In this document: positions 33,018 through 42,572 of the stretch, piece by piece
How the letters are laid out: each line of letters opens with the position of its first letter
Numbering within the stretch: the first letter of the stretch is position 1
DNA from: Methylobacterium sp. E-005
GTDB taxonomy: Bacteria; Pseudomonadota; Alphaproteobacteria; Rhizobiales; Beijerinckiaceae
Assembly (NCBI RefSeq): GCF_022829725.1
Contig: NZ_JAKSYG010000179.1
Span: 62,001-126,000 of the forward strand
Length of the DNA: 64,000 nucleotides
Direction of reading: 5' to 3'
Translations under genes and position numbers: made by a program
Notes under the pieces: generated by a model
The model's database searches: none
Told to the model about the DNA's origin: nothing
What the model saw: only the letters and a program-made list of their open reading frames with translations

Positions 33018-33293
33018 ATGACCCGAACGCTCCTGATGCTGGTGACCGTCCTGCTCGGAGCGGAGGCTGCCGCGGCTCAGGATCGGACGACGGCGACCGC
33101 CTGCGACACCCTTCTGGCCGCTCGCAGGATGGATGCGGCGTCCGCTCCAGGCCAGCCGTCGGACGAGCCGGGCTGCCGCAGCGTGGACCGCAAGAGCATT
33201 GGTTCTGTGGAGCAGCGGGCTCTGATCGGTGGCGCGCCCTACGAATGCATGACGATCGCGGGGGCCGGGCGGTGCCTGTGGATCGTGCCCTGA
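33018..33293 (+). CDS. Exported small hypothetical protein
   Basis: About 91 residues beginning at one of two adjacent ATG codons (33015 or 33018). A Sec signal peptide (TRTLLMLVTVLLGAEAAAAQ) is clear. The mature part holds four cysteines (ACDTLL, GCRSVD, ECMTIA, RCLWIV) that could form two disulphides in the periplasm. No family is recognised. A start at 32988 is possible but spoils the signal peptide. Confidence 0.6.
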   Translation: MTRTLLMLVTVLLGAEAAAAQDRTTATACDTLLAARRMDAASAPGQPSDEPGCRSVDRKSIGSVEQRALIGGAPYECMTIAGAGRCLWIVP

Positions 33294-33382
33294 TCGGTCA
33301 GCGACCACGTATTCAATCCTGGTTCACCGGGGATCGAAACGCTCTATTTCTGGATCAGAGTGGAGCAGGGACTGAAAGCCGA

Positions 33383-33679
33383 ATGCCGCATTTCCGGGCG
33401 CGAGGGCGTTTCCCCGCATGCGTGCCGGTCGGAGCACTGATCGGCTCGGCCCTGGCCGTTCTGCCCGCACGCGCCGAACCGCCGATCCGGAGTCCCGAGG
33501 ACGCGGCCTGCCGTCTGGAGGCCCGGGCGAAGGTCTTTGCAACGCCCAATCCCCGCGGTCTGGAACTCGAAGAGATCGGCAAGCAGATCTACTACGCCTG
33601 CATGGCGCGGCTGGGACAAGCCGCGCAGCCGGTCAGGCCGGCGAGCCGACGGCACAAACGGCGCCATCGGCGATCCTGA
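33383..33679 (+). CDS. Exported small hypothetical protein, basic C-terminus
   Basis: A 98-residue frame from ATG 33383. A signal-like N-terminus (PACVPVGALIGSALAVLPARA) is followed by a short ordered region (EDAACRLEARAKVFATPNPR, LELEEIGKQIYYACMARLG) with two cysteines, and a very basic tail RRHKRRHRRS. No function known. It lies 89 bases after the other exported gene, in the same direction, so a shared transcript is possible. Confidence 0.6.
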   Translation: MPHFRARGRFPACVPVGALIGSALAVLPARAEPPIRSPEDAACRLEARAKVFATPNPRGLELEEIGKQIYYACMARLGQAAQPVRPASRRHKRRHRRS

Positions 33680-33697
33680 GGAAGCAGACGACGCCGA

Positions 33698-33904
33698 TCA
33701 GGCGTCGAGGGGCGCGCCGATCCGGGCGCGCAGCTTCAGGCGCAGGGACTCGTTTCCACCCTCGGCCTGCAACGCCGCCATCAGGCGCAGGAGGTGGCTC
33801 AGCGGGGTCGACCGGCATGCGACGGCATCGGCGATCTGTTCCGGCAGCGACTTGGCGACCGGAACGAAACGCGGTGCGGGCTGGGCCTGATGAGTTTGAG
33901 GCAT
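33698..33904 (-). CDS. Small hypothetical protein
   Basis: A 68-residue frame with a Pro/Gln-rich start and a helical core, VAKSLPEQIADAVACRSTPL and LLRLMAALQAEGGNESLRL. Composition and codon bias look coding, and it fits neatly between the exported-protein gene and the next gap. No family or ribosome site is clear. It may be a shadow of nothing else, since no competing gene occupies this span. Confidence 0.5.
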   Translation of the reverse strand: MPQTHQAQPAPRFVPVAKSLPEQIADAVACRSTPLSHLLRLMAALQAEGGNESLRLKLRARIGAPLDA

Positions 33905-34095
33905 CCGCGGCGCTTGTCCTTTGAAAGGATCCAGGTTGGCGGCCGGCTCGCTACGCCTTTTGCCGGCGTCGCACCAGACCCCGCCGCGATTTTACGTAGC
34001 CGGCATCGTGCCGCGTTACCGCGCTGCAACAGCACCTTCGAAACACTGGGGATATTGTCGATCGGGTCGCCGAATTCCCTTGTCTTGGCCGCATA

Positions 34096-34761
34096 TCAGC
34101 GCCGCGCCAGGGGCGACTGCGCGAATCCGTCGAGGAGATCCTGGGGGTCGCGGAAGATCGCGATGCAGCCCGCGGCCGAGAGGTCGGCCTCCGGGAAGCC
34201 GCCGCAGAGCAGGCCGATGGTCGGCAGGCCCGCCTTGCCCGCGGCCTCCGCGTCGTAGGGCGTGTCGCCAACCACATGGATCGTATCCGACGACCCACTG
34301 TCGAGCTTCTTCAACGCCGCCTCGAAGATGTCCGGATGCGGTTTTGACCGATCCGCATCGTCCGAGCTGGTGGCGACATCGACGAGGTCGCCGATCTTCA
34401 GGATGTCGGTGTAGCGTTCGACCTCGGATCGCTTGCCCGAGGAGGCCAGTGCGATCGTGAGGCCCTCCGCGCGAAGCTTCTCGAACAGGGCCCGCACACC
34501 CGGAAACGGCTGCACCTGGGACAAGTATTTTCGCTTGAACAGGTCGGAGCGGAACGACTCGATGGTCTCGCCCTCCCGCTCGATACGCTCCCGCGACAGG
34601 AAGACCGGCATCAGCTCGTCGCCACCCTTGCCGATCTGACTGCGGACCTCTCTCTCTTCGGTCTCGACGCCGAAATGCGCGAAGGCCTCGACCCAGGCGC
34701 GGGCATGCAGGTCGACACTGTCGAGCAGGGTCCCGTCGATATCGAAGATCACGGCGCGCAT
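34096..34761 (-). CDS. HAD-superfamily phosphatase (beta-phosphoglucomutase-like subfamily)
   Basis: A 221-residue HAD hydrolase. Motif I FDIDGTLLDS (near residue 6) carries the nucleophile and acid aspartates, motif II is ALASSGKRSE, motif III the lysine in SKPHPDIFEAAL, and motif IV GDTPYDAEAAGKAGL. The helical cap lies at about 18-85 (VRSQIGKGGDELMPVFL). This is the general pattern of phosphoglycolate phosphatase or beta-PGM relatives; the substrate is not decided. The ATG at 34761 places motif I at the N-terminus; a start at 34806 is unnecessary. Confidence 0.88.
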   Translation of the reverse strand: MRAVIFDIDGTLLDSVDLHARAWVEAFAHFGVETEEREVRSQIGKGGDELMPVFLSRERIEREGETIESFRSDLFKRKYLSQVQPFPGVRALFEKLRAEGLTIALASSGKRSEVERYTDILKIGDLVDVATSSDDADRSKPHPDIFEAALKKLDSGSSDTIHVVGDTPYDAEAAGKAGLPTIGLLCGGFPEADLSAAGCIAIFRDPQDLLDGFAQSPLARR

Positions 34762-34852
34762 ACCAGCCTCATTGCGGCGCAGGGTGGCCCGCTTCATCGC
34801 CGTCAACCGGAGCCATGGAGCCCCTGTTCCATGCGCGGTGGGCCCGAACGGC

Positions 34853-34884
34853 AGAAGCCCGCCCCCAGGCGGGGGCGGGCTTCT
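34853..34884 (-). terminator. Strong GC-rich stem-loop after the DUF2934 gene
   Basis: A perfect 14-bp stem, AGAAGCCCGCCCCC and its complement, around AGGC. It lies just downstream of the DUF2934 gene on the minus strand and upstream of the HAD gene. No long T-run follows, so it may act as a weak or factor-assisted terminator or as mRNA end protection. Confidence 0.6.
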
Positions 34885-34908
34885 GACATCCGTCCGATCC
34901 GGCGTGCG

Positions 34909-35289
34909 TCAGTGCATCGCGGCGGGGGTGCGTGCGGGCTTCGCCTTGGCGGCCAGACCAGCGGTCACGGCCGCCTTGGACGACCGGACAGGCTTCGGAG
35001 CCGTCGGCTTGGCTGCAGCCTTGACGGGCGCGGGTGTCGGGGCCGGCTTGGCGGCGGCGACCTTCGCGGCAGCGACCTTGGCGGCAGGCGCCTTCGTGGC
35101 CTTGGCCGGCGCGGCAGCCTTCCGGGCCGGAGCCGCCTCGGTCACGGTCGCCGCGGCGGCCAGCGTGGCGTTGGCCCGCAGCTCGGTTTCCGCACGCATC
35201 CAGTGCGCAGCGGCTTGACCGTGACGACGGCCTTCGTTCTCCCAGATGAAGTAGGCGCACTCGCGCACGTGGTGTTCGCTGATCTGCAT
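34909..35289 (-). CDS. DUF2934 domain protein with histone H1-like tail
   Basis: A 126-residue protein. Residues about 4-36 are a DUF2934 motif (VRECAYFIWENEGRRHGQ, AAAHWMRAET). The rest is a low-complexity Ala/Lys/Pro tail with repeated AAKVAAAKPAP units, like bacterial histone H1-like or nucleoid proteins. The tail could bind DNA non-specifically; that is inference from composition. A strong Shine-Dalgarno, CAGGAGG, precedes the ATG. A CtrA-type site lies about 50 bases upstream, so expression may be cell-cycle linked. Confidence 0.85.
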   Translation of the reverse strand: MQISEHHVRECAYFIWENEGRRHGQAAAHWMRAETELRANATLAAAATVTEAAPARKAAAPAKATKAPAAKVAAAKVAAAKPAPTPAPVKAAAKPTAPKPVRSSKAAVTAGLAAKAKPARTPAAMH

Positions 35290-35339
35290 GCCGTAGGCCT
35301 CCTGCTGTCCGTCCCGTGACGGACGATGGGAGGGCCTGG

Positions 35340-35355
35340 TTAAGGGGCGGTTAAC
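35340..35355. promoter_or_regulatory. CtrA-type binding site
   Basis: TTAA-GGGGCGG-TTAAC matches the full CtrA consensus TTAA-N7-TTAAC exactly and, because it is near-palindromic (GGTTAA...TTAACC), reads on both strands. It lies 51 bases before the DUF2934 start. It is the only TTAA-N7-TTAA I found while reading the intergenic regions. Confidence 0.6.
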
Positions 35356-35448
35356 CCTGGAGACCGGCGCGCCACCGCATCGCGGGCGGGTTTGACCGGG
35401 CTCGCGGCCCCGACGCGTGGGTGCGGCGCGATCGGCGATGCAGACCCT

Positions 35449-35919
35449 TCACGCGCCGCGTCCCAGAACCCGCCGCGCCTCGACCAGCAGGATCGCGTGG
35501 CGCTCCGCCTCGGGGCCGGTCTCCGGCGTCTCGCGACCGGCCTGGACGACGAGCGACTGGAACCGACGCCGGTCCAGGCCCCAGACGCGAAGGCTCTTCA
35601 AGACGGCGCCGAGTACGATCCGCACCGCATCGGTGCGCGCCTCCGCCCGTGCCATCGCGTCGGCATCGGCAGCGCCGTCTGCGCCCGGTCGACGACCCGT
35701 GTGGGCGGCCGCGACCGGGTTCGGCGTGGTGCGGGCCTCATCGCGTTGCGCAGCGGCGCGTTGCGCGGCCTGCCAGGCTTGGTCGTGCTGATGGGTACGG
35801 AGGGCGAGCAGAACCTTGAGAGAAGCAATCTCCGCCTGAGCGCCCTCGAGCTTCGCCTGGGTCTCGCGCAGATCCTTCAGTAAGTCCTGCGCGAGCGTCT
35901 GATCCCCGGTCACCGTCAC
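35449..35919 (-). CDS. Hypothetical protein with coiled coil
   Basis: About 156 residues from a GTG at 35919, preceded by GAGGAGCC. The first third is a helical coiled coil (LAQDLLKDLRETQAKLEGAQ, AEIASLKVLLAL), then a Thr/Pro/Asp-rich hinge, and a helical C-terminus (DAVRIVLGAVLKSLRVWGLD, HAILLVEARRVLG). No function or family is recognised. It has no signal peptide. The upstream frame to 36024 is Arg-rich and rejected. Confidence 0.6.
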   Translation of the reverse strand: MTVTGDQTLAQDLLKDLRETQAKLEGAQAEIASLKVLLALRTHQHDQAWQAAQRAAAQRDEARTTPNPVAAAHTGRRPGADGAADADAMARAEARTDAVRIVLGAVLKSLRVWGLDRRRFQSLVVQAGRETPETGPEAERHAILLVEARRVLGRGA

Positions 35920-36092
35920 CGCTGGCTCCTCTATTCCTGAATGCCCCGTCCTCAACCGCGCTGGACCGAATGTCCACCTTCGCGGATGGCCGCGCAGGTT
36001 GAGAAAATCGCGTTGCCGGTCCACATGGACAAAGGCGCCTCGGGGCGCCTGTCCCGGCCGGCCTTGAACCGGCGCAGCGGAGTGACGCCATC

Positions 36093-36659
36093 ATGTTCAT
36101 CCAGACCGAAGCCACGCCGAACCCGGCAACCCTCAAATTCCTCCCCGGACGCGTGGTCCTGGCCGAAGCGACCTTCGAGGCGAAGGATGCCGAGGCGGCC
36201 GCCCGCTCGCCCCTGGCCGCGGCGCTCTTCGCGGTGCCGGGCGTATCCGGTGTGTATTTCGGCCACGATTTCATCTCGGTCACCAAGGCCGAGGACGAGT
36301 CCGACTGGGCCCAGGTCAAGCCCGCCGTGCTCGGGGCCATCATGGAGCATTTCCAGTCCGGCGTACCCGTGATGGCCGAGGGCGGCCATGACGCGATCGA
36401 GCCCGGGGACGAGTTCTACGACGAGGCCGATCACGACACGGTGGTCACCATCAAGGACCTCCTCGAGACGCGCGTGCGTCCGGCGGTGGCCGGAGACGGC
36501 GGCGACATCACCTTCCGCGGCTACAAGGAGGGCGTGGTCTATCTCGAGATGAAGGGCGCCTGTTCGGGCTGTCCGTCCTCGACCGCGACCCTGCGGCACG
36601 GCGTGCAGAACCTGTTCCGCCACTTCCTCCCCGAAGTGCGCGAGGTCCAGGCGATCTGA
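36093..36659 (+). CDS. Nfu-type iron-sulfur cluster carrier protein
   Basis: A 188-residue NifU-related protein: an N-terminal Nfu_N domain (about 1-88; MFIQTEATPNPATLKFLPGR, SGVYFGHDFISVTK) and a C-terminal NifU domain (about 112-188; LETRVRPAVAGDGGDITF) with the cluster-binding C157-x-x-C160 in GACSGCPSST. It delivers 4Fe-4S clusters to client apoproteins in the cytoplasm, as do NfuA and mitochondrial NFU1. It is upstream of tsaB but separated by a repeat and a receptor remnant, so probably its own transcript. Confidence 0.93.
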   Translation: MFIQTEATPNPATLKFLPGRVVLAEATFEAKDAEAAARSPLAAALFAVPGVSGVYFGHDFISVTKAEDESDWAQVKPAVLGAIMEHFQSGVPVMAEGGHDAIEPGDEFYDEADHDTVVTIKDLLETRVRPAVAGDGGDITFRGYKEGVVYLEMKGACSGCPSSTATLRHGVQNLFRHFLPEVREVQAI

Positions 36660-36700
36660 GGGACGATTGCCCGTAGATCCGGGTCGAAGCCCGCCGCGCG

Positions 36701-36723
36701 CCCTCCCCCACTGCGGGGGAGGG
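36701..36723. repeat. GC-rich extragenic palindrome
   Basis: A stem-loop CCCTCCCCC/GGGGGAGGG around ACTGC, 40 bases after the nfu stop, followed by AAAGGCGCGGGGC. It closely resembles the palindromes at 27791 and 60577, so it is a dispersed element. It could end nfu transcripts. Confidence 0.75.
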
Positions 36724-36737
36724 AAAGGCGCGGGGCG

Positions 36738-36908
36738 GCAAGCGGCACGGACGCGCTGATTCGCAACAGCGGCGGCGTGGCGGAGGCCTCGGACGGAACC
36801 GGTACGGCAGCCCAGGACGTCCTGACCCCGCCCTCGGAGCTGTCGCGCCAGTCCGCGCAGCTGAATGCCGCGATCCGCCGGATCTTCAATACGATCCGTG
36901 CCGCGTGA
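36738..36908 (+). pseudogene. C-terminal remnant of a methyl-accepting chemotaxis protein
   Basis: In one frame ending at the TGA at 36906-36908 there are 56 codons that read GGVAEASDGTGTAAQDVL and then SELSRQSAQLNAAIRRIF-NTIRAA. That is the usual end of an alphaproteobacterial chemotaxis receptor (V-EA-TG-AA-VL-A-ELS-QS-L). No start codon or upstream receptor sequence remains; the match begins just after the palindrome at 36701, which may mark the breakpoint. It is too short and start-less to be a gene. Confidence 0.7.
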
Positions 36909-37079
36909 GGGCCGCACCTTGGACCCGGACAGACAAAGCGGCGCAAGCCGGCAACACTCCGCCGGTGATGGAGACGGCCGGCCACCGCGGCGCTGACGGG
37001 GCGGTCGTTTTGCTCTATCGATCCAGACTCTTCGCGTCCTTCGCGGACGCTGGAAGCATGAGCCGGTGCGGACCGGCCT

Positions 37080-37772
37080 ATGGGAGTGGACGTGCGTATC
37101 CTGGCCATCGACACAGCGCTGGACATCTGCGCCGCCTGCGTCATGGCGGAGGGTGACGAGACGCCGATCTCCGCGGAATCGCTTCCGATGGCGCGGGGGC
37201 ATGCCGAATCCCTGCTGCCGCTGATCGAGCGGGTCATGGCCCGCGTGGAGGGCGGCTTCGAGGCCCTCGATCGGATCGCCGTCACGGTGGGTCCGGGCAG
37301 CTATACGGGGCTGCGTGTCGGCCTGTCGGCCGCCCGCGCGATCGGGCTCGCCACGTCCAAGCCGGTGGTCGGTGTCGGTACCCTCTCGGCTTTGCTGGCG
37401 CACCTGCTGGCCGAGACGATCGAGGGCTCGCTCGCCGCCGCGATCGATGCCCGGCACGGCGCCCTCTACGTCCAGGCCCTCAATCCGGGGGGCGGCGGCA
37501 TCGCGCCGGCTCACCTGCCCATCGCCGAAGTGGCCGACCGCTTGGCCGGGGCCGGTCCCGTGCTCCTCGCCGGCTCCGGTTCGCCGGCCCTGGCGGCGGC
37601 TTTGGCCGAGCGCGGCGTCAGCGCGAGCGTCAGCCGGGTCACCGGGCCGGACATCGCCTCCGTCGCCGCCCTCGGGCTGCTGGCCGATCCCGAGCAGGCC
37701 CTGCCCCGGCCGCTCTACCTGCGCGGGCCCGACGCCCGGCCCCAGGACCATGCGCGGATTGCCCGGCAATGA
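37080..37772 (+). CDS. tsaB: tRNA threonylcarbamoyladenosine biosynthesis protein TsaB
   Basis: A 230-residue ASKHA-fold protein needed with TsaC, TsaD and TsaE to make t6A37 in ANN-decoding tRNAs. Seen: N-terminal RILAIDTALDICAACVM, MARGHAESLLPLIERVM, and the core VTVGPGSYTGLRVGLSAARA, then GTLSALLAHLL and DARHGALYVQAL. Normal length. Its stop overlaps the rimI ATG (ATGA), the common tsaB-rimI arrangement. Confidence 0.96.
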   Translation: MGVDVRILAIDTALDICAACVMAEGDETPISAESLPMARGHAESLLPLIERVMARVEGGFEALDRIAVTVGPGSYTGLRVGLSAARAIGLATSKPVVGVGTLSALLAHLLAETIEGSLAAAIDARHGALYVQALNPGGGGIAPAHLPIAEVADRLAGAGPVLLAGSGSPALAAALAERGVSASVSRVTGPDIASVAALGLLADPEQALPRPLYLRGPDARPQDHARIARQ

Positions 37773-38284
37773 CGCGGCCCCTCCTCTTCTGGCCCTTCGA
37801 CTGGTGGTCCGCCTGGTGGGACGCGCTGAGCCCCGAGCCCTACGTGGCGCCGCTCGCCGATGCGTCGCAGGCCCCAGTGCTGGCCCGCCTGCACGCCACC
37901 GCCTTCGCGCGACCCTGGGAGGCCCATGAGTTCGAGCGTCTGCTGTGCGAGCGGTCGACGCAGGCGCATGCCCTCTGGCGCGCGGGCACGCTCCACGGCT
38001 TCGTGCTCTCCCGGCGCGCCGCCGACGAGGCCGAGATCCTGACGGTGGTGCTGTCGCCGGCCCTGCGCGGTGGCGGGCACAGTCGCAAGCTCCTGCGCGA
38101 GCACCTGTCGAGCCTCGCGTTGGCCGGGATCGCCCGGGTTCATCTGGAGGTTGATGAGGGCAACGCGCCGGCGCTGCGCCTCTACGCCCGCAACGGCTTC
38201 CGGCAGGTGGGCGCGCGGACCGGCTACTACCTCAAGGCCGACGGCAGCCGGGCAACCGCGCTGACGATGAGCGCCGACCTCTGA
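37769..38284 (+). CDS. rimI: Ribosomal protein alanine N-acetyltransferase RimI-like
   Basis: A 171-residue GNAT enzyme expected to acetylate the N-terminal alanine of ribosomal protein S18. ARLHATAFARPWEAHEFERL and SRRAADEAEILTVVL precede the acetyl-CoA loop LRGGGHSRKLLREHL, and HLEVDEGNAPALRLYARNGF completes the fold. The first 25 residues (LLFWPFDWWSAWWDALSPEP) are unusually Trp-rich for RimI. Translationally coupled to tsaB and four bases before plsC. Confidence 0.93.
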   Translation: MTRPLLFWPFDWWSAWWDALSPEPYVAPLADASQAPVLARLHATAFARPWEAHEFERLLCERSTQAHALWRAGTLHGFVLSRRAADEAEILTVVLSPALRGGGHSRKLLREHLSSLALAGIARVHLEVDEGNAPALRLYARNGFRQVGARTGYYLKADGSRATALTMSADL

Positions 38285-38288
38285 CGCC

Positions 38289-39155
38289 GTGAGCCGCTTC
38301 GGCCTCGCCTGCCGCGTCGCGGCCCTGGCCCTGGCCTTCGCGGTCCTGGCGCCGCCGCACTGGCTGGCACTGCGCGTGCTCAGCCGCCGCGCGACCCCGG
38401 CGCCGATCCTGTTCCACCGGGTCTTCCTGTGGCTGTTCGGGGTGCGGGTGACGCAAAGTGGCACGCCCCCCGCCCCGGGCGAGGCGGCGCTGGTTCTGGC
38501 CAACCACGTTTCGTGGCTCGACATCATCGCTATCGGCTCGCTGCGGCCGCTCTCCTTCGTGGCGAAGTCCGAGATTGCCGGCTGGCCCGTGATCGGCGGC
38601 CTCGCGGCCCTTCAGCGGACGATCTACATCGATCGGCAGCGGCGCGGAGCGACCGCCACGGTGAGCGCCGCGATGGGGCATCGCCTGGCCGAGGGCGAAC
38701 TCGTGGTGCTGTTCGCCGAGGGCACGACAGGCGACGGGATCCGGCTCCTGCCGTTCCGGTCCTCCCTGGTCGGCGCCGCCCGGGCCGCCTTGCAGGCCGA
38801 GGCGGGCCGGGGCCGCGTCCGTCTCCAGCCGCTCGCCATCGCGTATCCCCGGCGCAATGGCCTGCCGGTGACCTTGTCCGAGCGGTCCGAAATCGCGTGG
38901 TATGGCGACATGGAGCTGGCGCCGCATCTCGCCGCCTTCGTCCAGGGGGGGGCCATCGACGTGCACGTGGTCTGGGGCGCCCCCATCGCCTTCGAGGCGT
39001 CCACCGACCGGAAGGTTGCGACGGCCGCCGCGGAGGCTGAAGTCCGCGCCGCGCTGCGGGGTGTCAGAGCGGGTGGCGCCTGCCCGCCGACGATCAGCGT
39101 CAGCCCGGTGCGCCCGGGTCTCGACCTTCACGACCCGGAAGTCGCCACGATCTGA
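38289..39155 (+). CDS. plsC: 1-acyl-sn-glycerol-3-phosphate acyltransferase family protein
   Basis: A 288-residue PlsC-type acyltransferase that would make phosphatidic acid from lysophosphatidic acid at the inner membrane. The NHxxxxD motif is seen in LVLANHVSWLDIIAIGS, the substrate loop FVAKSEIAGWPVIGGLAAL, and the glycerol-phosphate motif LVVLFAEGTTGDG. An N-terminal hydrophobic helix (RVAALALAFAVLAPPHWLAL) anchors it. The start is GTG, four bases after rimI, so tsaB-rimI-plsC are one unit. A G8 run at 38945-38952 stays in frame. Confidence 0.9.
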   Translation: MSRFGLACRVAALALAFAVLAPPHWLALRVLSRRATPAPILFHRVFLWLFGVRVTQSGTPPAPGEAALVLANHVSWLDIIAIGSLRPLSFVAKSEIAGWPVIGGLAALQRTIYIDRQRRGATATVSAAMGHRLAEGELVVLFAEGTTGDGIRLLPFRSSLVGAARAALQAEAGRGRVRLQPLAIAYPRRNGLPVTLSERSEIAWYGDMELAPHLAAFVQGGAIDVHVVWGAPIAFEASTDRKVATAAAEAEVRAALRGVRAGGACPPTISVSPVRPGLDLHDPEVATI

Positions 39156-39319
39156 CCATGCGGCCATAGCCCGGCTGCGGCTGCCAGGTCACGGATCCAA
39201 GCTCAAGAACATCCGTAGAAATGGTCGCTGGAATACATGATGCCGTGCATTGAGTGGGCCGAATCTCTCTGCTAGCTAGGCCGCAACCCGGAACAGTCGG
39301 GATAAGTGGAGGACGCCCG

Positions 39320-41056
<1,737 letters not shown>

Positions 41057-41212
41057 GGCTGACCCATCAGCCGAATCCATGGACCGGCCGCCCTCGGGCG
41101 GCCGGTCGCGTTTCAGGCGCCGCGACGGCCCGGGCGATCCGTGCTACAGGCCGGATGCCGGGCCCCGCGGGGCCGGCACAGGGATCCAAGCGGACGGTTC
41201 GGGACGGGCGCG

Positions 41213-42550
41213 TTGAAGAAGGCCTACGTCAAATCCTACGGGTGCCAGATGAACGCCTACGACGCGGCCCGCATGGCCGACGTCCTGGGCGCCGAGGGCT
41301 ACGCGCCGACCGATTCGGTGGAGGAGGCTGACGTCGTCGTCCTCAACACCTGCCACATCCGCGAGAAGGCCGCCGAGAAGGTCTATTCGGAACTCGGCCG
41401 CCTGCGCGTGCTCAAGGGCGAGCGGCAGGCGCAGGGCCTCGACACCCGTATCGTGGTGGCGGGCTGCGTCGCCCAGGCCGAGGGCGCCGAGATCCAGGCC
41501 CGCCAGCCCGCCGTCGACGTGGTGGTCGGTCCCCAAAGCTACCACCGCCTGCCCGACCTCCTGGCCCGCTCCCGCGAGCGCCGGGTGGTCGACACCGAAT
41601 TTCCGGTCGAGGACAAGTTCGATCACCTGCCCCGGCGGCGGACCCTCGGGGCCTCGGCCTTCCTCACCGTGCAGGAGGGCTGCGACAAGTTCTGCGCGTT
41701 CTGCGTGGTGCCATACACCCGGGGCGCCGAGGTCTCGCGGCCCGTCGCGGCCGTTCTGGCCGAGGCCGGGAAGCTGGCCGAGGCCGGCGTCCGCGAGGTC
41801 ACGCTGATCGGCCAGAACGTCAACGCCTATCACGGCGCGGGGGCGGACGGTGCGCCGGTCGGCCTCGCCGAGTTGGTGCGGGCGGTCGCAAAGATTCCCG
41901 GGATCGCGCGGATCCGCTACACCACGAGCCATCCGAACGATTTCGACGACGCGCTGATCCGGGCCCATGCCGAGGTGCCGGCCCTGATGCCCTACCTGCA
42001 CCTGCCGGTGCAGTCTGGCTCGGATCGGATCCTCGCGGCGATGAATCGGAAGCATACCGGCGACCAGTACCGCCGCCTGATCGACCGGGTGCGCGCGGCC
42101 CGGCCCGACGTCGCCCTGTCGTCCGACTTCATCGTCGGGTTCCCCGGCGAGACCGACGCCGACTTCGCCGAGACCCTGCGGCTCGTGCGCGATGTCGGCT
42201 TCGAGAGCGCCTATTCGTTCAAGTACAGCCCCCGCCCCGGCACGCCGGCGGCCGACCGGGGCGATCAGATGGCGGAAGCCGTGATGGCGGGACGGCTCGC
42301 GGAGCTGCAGGCCCTGCTCGACAGCCAGCGCCACGCCTATCAGCGGGCGGCCGAGGGCCGGGTGTTCGACGTGCTGGTGGAGAAGCCCGGCCGGCATGCC
42401 GGCCAGGTCGCGGGCAAGACGCCGCACCTCCTCGCCGTCCAGTTCGATGCCGGGCCGCACCATATCGGATCGGTGGTTCCGGTGCGGATCACCGCGGCGG
42501 GCACCAACAGCCTGTTCGGTGAGCTCGTCTCGGAGGCCGCGGCGGCGTGA
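41213..42550 (+). CDS. miaB: tRNA-2-methylthio-N6-dimethylallyladenosine synthase
   Basis: A 445-residue radical-SAM methylthiotransferase that turns i6A37 into ms2i6A37 in tRNA. The N-terminal auxiliary cluster cysteines are C11 (YGCQMN), C47 (NTCHIREKA) and C85 (AGCVAQ); the radical-SAM cluster is C157-x3-C161-x2-C164 (CDKFCAFC); the C-terminal TRAM domain holds [20 protein letters not shown]. The TTG at 41213 starts [14 protein letters not shown], the normal N-terminus. Start of the conserved miaB-phoH-ybeY-corC-lnt run. Confidence 0.96.
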   Translation: MKKAYVKSYGCQMNAYDAARMADVLGAEGYAPTDSVEEADVVVLNTCHIREKAAEKVYSELGRLRVLKGERQAQGLDTRIVVAGCVAQAEGAEIQARQPAVDVVVGPQSYHRLPDLLARSRERRVVDTEFPVEDKFDHLPRRRTLGASAFLTVQEGCDKFCAFCVVPYTRGAEVSRPVAAVLAEAGKLAEAGVREVTLIGQNVNAYHGAGADGAPVGLAELVRAVAKIPGIARIRYTTSHPNDFDDALIRAHAEVPALMPYLHLPVQSGSDRILAAMNRKHTGDQYRRLIDRVRAARPDVALSSDFIVGFPGETDADFAETLRLVRDVGFESAYSFKYSPRPGTPAADRGDQMAEAVMAGRLAELQALLDSQRHAYQRAAEGRVFDVLVEKPGRHAGQVAGKTPHLLAVQFDAGPHHIGSVVPVRITAAGTNSLFGELVSEAAAA

Positions 42551-42572
42551 GGGGCATGACGAGGATGACGGC

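Noticed and set aside
35952..37769. Minus-strand open frame of 605 codons across nfu and tsaB
   Set aside because: It runs through two firm genes and an intergenic repeat without any recognisable domain.
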